From: Thermofilum sp.
GTDB taxonomy: Archaea; Thermoproteota; Thermoprotei; Thermofilales; Thermofilaceae
DNA length: 15,766 nt
NCBI GenBank assembly: GCA_020832965.1
Contig: JAJHRM010000029.1
Span: 1-15,766, forward strand
Reading direction: 5' to 3'
In this document: positions 14,088 through 15,766 of the stretch, in pieces
Layout: every line of letters begins with the position of its first letter
How positions within the stretch are numbered: position 1 is the first letter of the stretch
Position numbers and translations under genes: made by a program
The notes under the pieces: model-generated
Databases searched by the model: none
Seen by the model: only the letters and a program-made list of their open reading frames with translations
What the model was told of the DNA's origin: nothing

Positions 14088-14669
14088 ATGGATAAAATAG
14101 CCGACCTCCTGGCTATAGTGGCAGCAATCCTGGCTTTAGCCGCTGCGACTTCCGCCACTTTCTACCTGCTAGTTCTCGGGGTCCATCAACCCCTCTACGT
14201 GGTATTCTCGATCCTATTGATTGGGGCTTTCCTCCTCCTCATCTACTTCAGCTTTGCGAGGGAGGTCTCGCCCGCACCGATCCGCCAGGCGCCGGAGAGA
14301 GCGGCTGTCGCCGCCCCGCAGCCTGTCCTCCCAGCCCAGGTAGCTGCCACTCCCACCCCAACGATCGTCTCCATCGCCCGCTTGGAGACAAGGGACGGGA
14401 AAATAATTCCGGTTACTGGTATACGGCAGGTCTTCGGGAGAAGGGACTTCATGGGCTTCGTAGACCCGTCACTGACAAGCGTGATAAGTAGAGAGCACTT
14501 CTCCATCTTCTACGACTTCAGGGCAGGCAGATTCTTCATAGAGGACCGCTCAAGCACCAATGGGACGCTCCTCAACGGTGCCGAAATCCGGGGCAAGGGT
14601 CCAGTAGAGCTCAAAGACGGGGACGTGATTTCGCCAGCTGGCGTTCTCCAGTTAACCTTCAGGGTTTAG
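14088..14669 (+). CDS. membrane-anchored FHA-domain protein
   Basis: A 193-residue protein. Two hydrophobic helices (about 5-30 and 35-56) are followed by Arg and a Pro/Ala linker (60-92), which puts the rest in the cytoplasm. Residues 94-193 are a forkhead-associated domain with all signature residues: Gly117-Arg118, Ser134-x2-His137 in SREHF, and SSTNGT at 155-160 with Asn163. In known FHA domains the Arg, Ser and Asn grip a phosphothreonine peptide, so this domain should be competent to bind one. The FHA part closely matches that of the next gene, including SSTNGTLLNG versus GSTNGTLLNG and the EIRGKGPV stretch. It is divergent from the InlB-like surface gene and probably co-regulated with it. 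Which kinase makes its target is not shown by this window. Confidence 0.9.
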   Translation: MDKIADLLAIVAAILALAAATSATFYLLVLGVHQPLYVVFSILLIGAFLLLIYFSFAREVSPAPIRQAPERAAVAAPQPVLPAQVAATPTPTIVSIARLETRDGKIIPVTGIRQVFGRRDFMGFVDPSLTSVISREHFSIFYDFRAGRFFIEDRSSTNGTLLNGAEIRGKGPVELKDGDVISPAGVLQLTFRV

Positions 14670-14751
14670 CGCGCGCGCTTTGGGCATATGCTGCAGGTGA
14701 GATTTTACTCAGTTTTTTCCGAGAAACTTTTCCATTTGCTGCAATAAAATG

Positions 14752-14760
14752 CTTTTTTTA
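14752..14760 (+). terminator. T-rich terminator after the FHA gene
   Basis: A run of seven T (14753-14759) lies about 85 bases past the stop, with a T6 run at 14713-14718 before it. This matches archaeal T-tract termination. It would separate the two FHA genes into two transcripts. Confidence 0.45.
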
Positions 14761-14845
14761 TCTTGCTTGCCACTAGTAGTAACGTAGCGGCTCTTCGGGG
14801 TAAGGGTATTTTAGGGATGCCTCCTAAAAGTAATTTAGACGTAAA

Positions 14846-14855
14846 ATTATTATAT
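14846..14855 (+). promoter_or_regulatory. TATA-like box for the second FHA gene
   Basis: attattatat lies 30-39 bases before the ATG at 14885. Transcription would start close to the ribosome site, so the exact box is uncertain. Confidence 0.35.
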
Positions 14856-14873
14856 CATGAAAGGCATTTAAAA

Positions 14874-14880
14874 GGTGATA
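14874..14880 (+). promoter_or_regulatory. ribosome binding site of the second FHA gene
   Basis: ggtgata, ending four bases before the ATG at 14885, matches the archaeal 16S tail complement (GGTGAT). It fixes the start of a gene that is otherwise open to the window edge. Confidence 0.55.
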
Positions 14881-14884
14881 AAGC

Positions 14885-15766
14885 ATGTGGTTAAAATATC
14901 GCTCACTTTTAGTGGCTGCAGTCGCATTTGTATGCATACTTGCAGTAAACTTGGCTTACACGCAACCGATGCCCAGCGTTACGCTCCACGGAGTAACTTT
15001 TCAGGTGGCGGTTTGCCAAGGCGAGCAGAAAACTTCTCCAGAGTTCCACCAAGGAGAGATAGCATGCATAAGGGCAATACCGCCAGTAGGAGGCACGACC
15101 GTAGACGTACAAGTTGACCTGATCCACCCAACAGCGGGCAGAATTACCCCCATGAGCAGAAGAACCCTTACCCTAAACGCCGACACAACTCTAACCGAGG
15201 CAAGCTACGCAATTCAGCCGGGCGACCCGGAGGGCGACTACGTTTTCCGAATCTCGGTCTGGAGAGCTGGGGAGCTCAGGGAGGGGACCTTAACCTTCAG
15301 AGTAGTTAAACCATCCCCAGAGGTGCCTTGGTGGATAGTTGCACTGATCGTTGCGGTAGCCGCATTTGGAGGCTACATGTACTTGACGAGGCGAAGGGAG
15401 GCTCGGGCACAGTTAGCTGCACCAACTCCAGCTGTAGCCGCTGCTCCCGGCGAGGCGACTCAGGTATACGCCCAGCCGCCTGCCACTATTCCGATCAGGA
15501 CGCCGACGGGGGAGACGCTAACGCTTGCTGCATACTTCGCGGCGGGTACCAAAATGATACCAATAACTACGCTTCCGCAGACCTTTGGTAGAGAGGACTT
15601 CAGAGGGCTTGCCGACGAGTCAACGTTGAGGGTCATTAGCAGGCGGCACTTCACAGTTGACTACGATTACCGCCAGGGGACGTTCCTGATTCAGGACGCT
15701 GGGAGCACTAACGGAACACTACTCAACGGGGAGGAGATTAGAGGAAAAGGTCCCGTGCCACTTAAG
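14885..15766 (+). CDS. single-pass membrane protein with outer beta domain and cytoplasmic FHA domain (partial, cut by window edge)
   Basis: Open from ATG at 14885 for 294 codons to the end of the window without a stop, so the 3' end is missing. A signal peptide (1-26, MWLKYRSLLVAAVAFVCILA onward, Gln after AYT) precedes an extracellular beta domain (30-142) that looks Ig-like, with Cys44 and Cys61 a possible disulfide. A membrane helix (149-168) with a following Arg-rich stop places the rest inside. An Ala/Pro linker leads to an FHA domain from about 202: Gly235-Arg236, Ser252-x2-His255 in SRRHF, GSTNGT 273-278 and Asn281. Only the last strands are cut off. It is paralogous to the preceding FHA gene over the FHA domain but has a different outer part: an ectodomain joined across the membrane to a phosphothreonine reader. 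Confidence 0.85.
   Translation, partial: MWLKYRSLLVAAVAFVCILAVNLAYTQPMPSVTLHGVTFQVAVCQGEQKTSPEFHQGEIACIRAIPPVGGTTVDVQVDLIHPTAGRITPMSRRTLTLNADTTLTEASYAIQPGDPEGDYVFRISVWRAGELREGTLTFRVVKPSPEVPWWIVALIVAVAAFGGYMYLTRRREARAQLAAPTPAVAAAPGEATQVYAQPPATIPIRTPTGETLTLAAYFAAGTKMIPITTLPQTFGREDFRGLADESTLRVISRRHFTVDYDYRQGTFLIQDAGSTNGTLLNGEEIRGKGPVPLK

Noticed and set aside
14875..15117. 80-residue frame overlapping the second FHA gene
   Set aside because: Wrong frame: the ATG at 14885 with ggtgata ahead gives a signal peptide, a membrane helix and a complete FHA signature running to the window edge.

Overview
The window looks like the chromosome of a thermophilic crenarchaeon (Thermoproteota). Thermofilales is my best guess but only a guess. 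The grounds are archaeal TATA boxes about 25 bases ahead of start codons, which gives mostly leaderless genes; occasional strong GGTGA/GGAGG ribosome sites for genes inside transcripts; GTG and TTG starts; a VapBC pair of archaeal type; and secreted proteins of archaeal surface style. I see no rRNA, tRNA, CRISPR array or insertion sequence.

Layout. 1-56 may hold the start of a minus-strand gene leaving the window. 373-1043 is a VapB/VapC toxin-antitoxin pair. 1440-2510 is a multi-span membrane protein. 2511-3161 is a gene-poor stretch with several hairpins. 3162-4034 is a soluble ankyrin-repeat protein. On the minus strand, 11757-13922, 8170-11553, 5503-7965 and 4089-5516 encode four large exported or surface proteins: an InlB-like repeat protein, a dockerin protein, a toroid-plus-InlB-like protein and a smaller beta-rich protein. 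The last two overlap. Divergent from these, 14088-14669 and 14885 to the right edge encode two membrane proteins with cytoplasmic FHA (phosphothreonine-binding) domains. The second is cut by the window edge.

What ties the region together is a shared C-terminal module of about 45-65 residues, a charged helical hairpin with the pattern Y-x2-YL-x-RLE-x4-G-x-[VI]-x4-Y-x2-L-[KR]-x-EY. It ends five proteins of otherwise unrelated design: the multi-span protein, the ankyrin protein and three single-pass or two-pass surface proteins. In the membrane proteins it follows the last membrane segment, so it should lie in the cytoplasm. The FHA pair also puts its reading domain in the cytoplasm. My working hypothesis is an uncharacterised cell-surface assembly or transmembrane signalling system. 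Extracellular beta, toroid and dockerin parts would be joined through the membrane to a common coiled-coil hub, with ankyrin adaptors and FHA readers of protein phosphorylation on the inside. This is inference from architecture and clustering. No kinase, phosphatase or cohesin is visible in the window.
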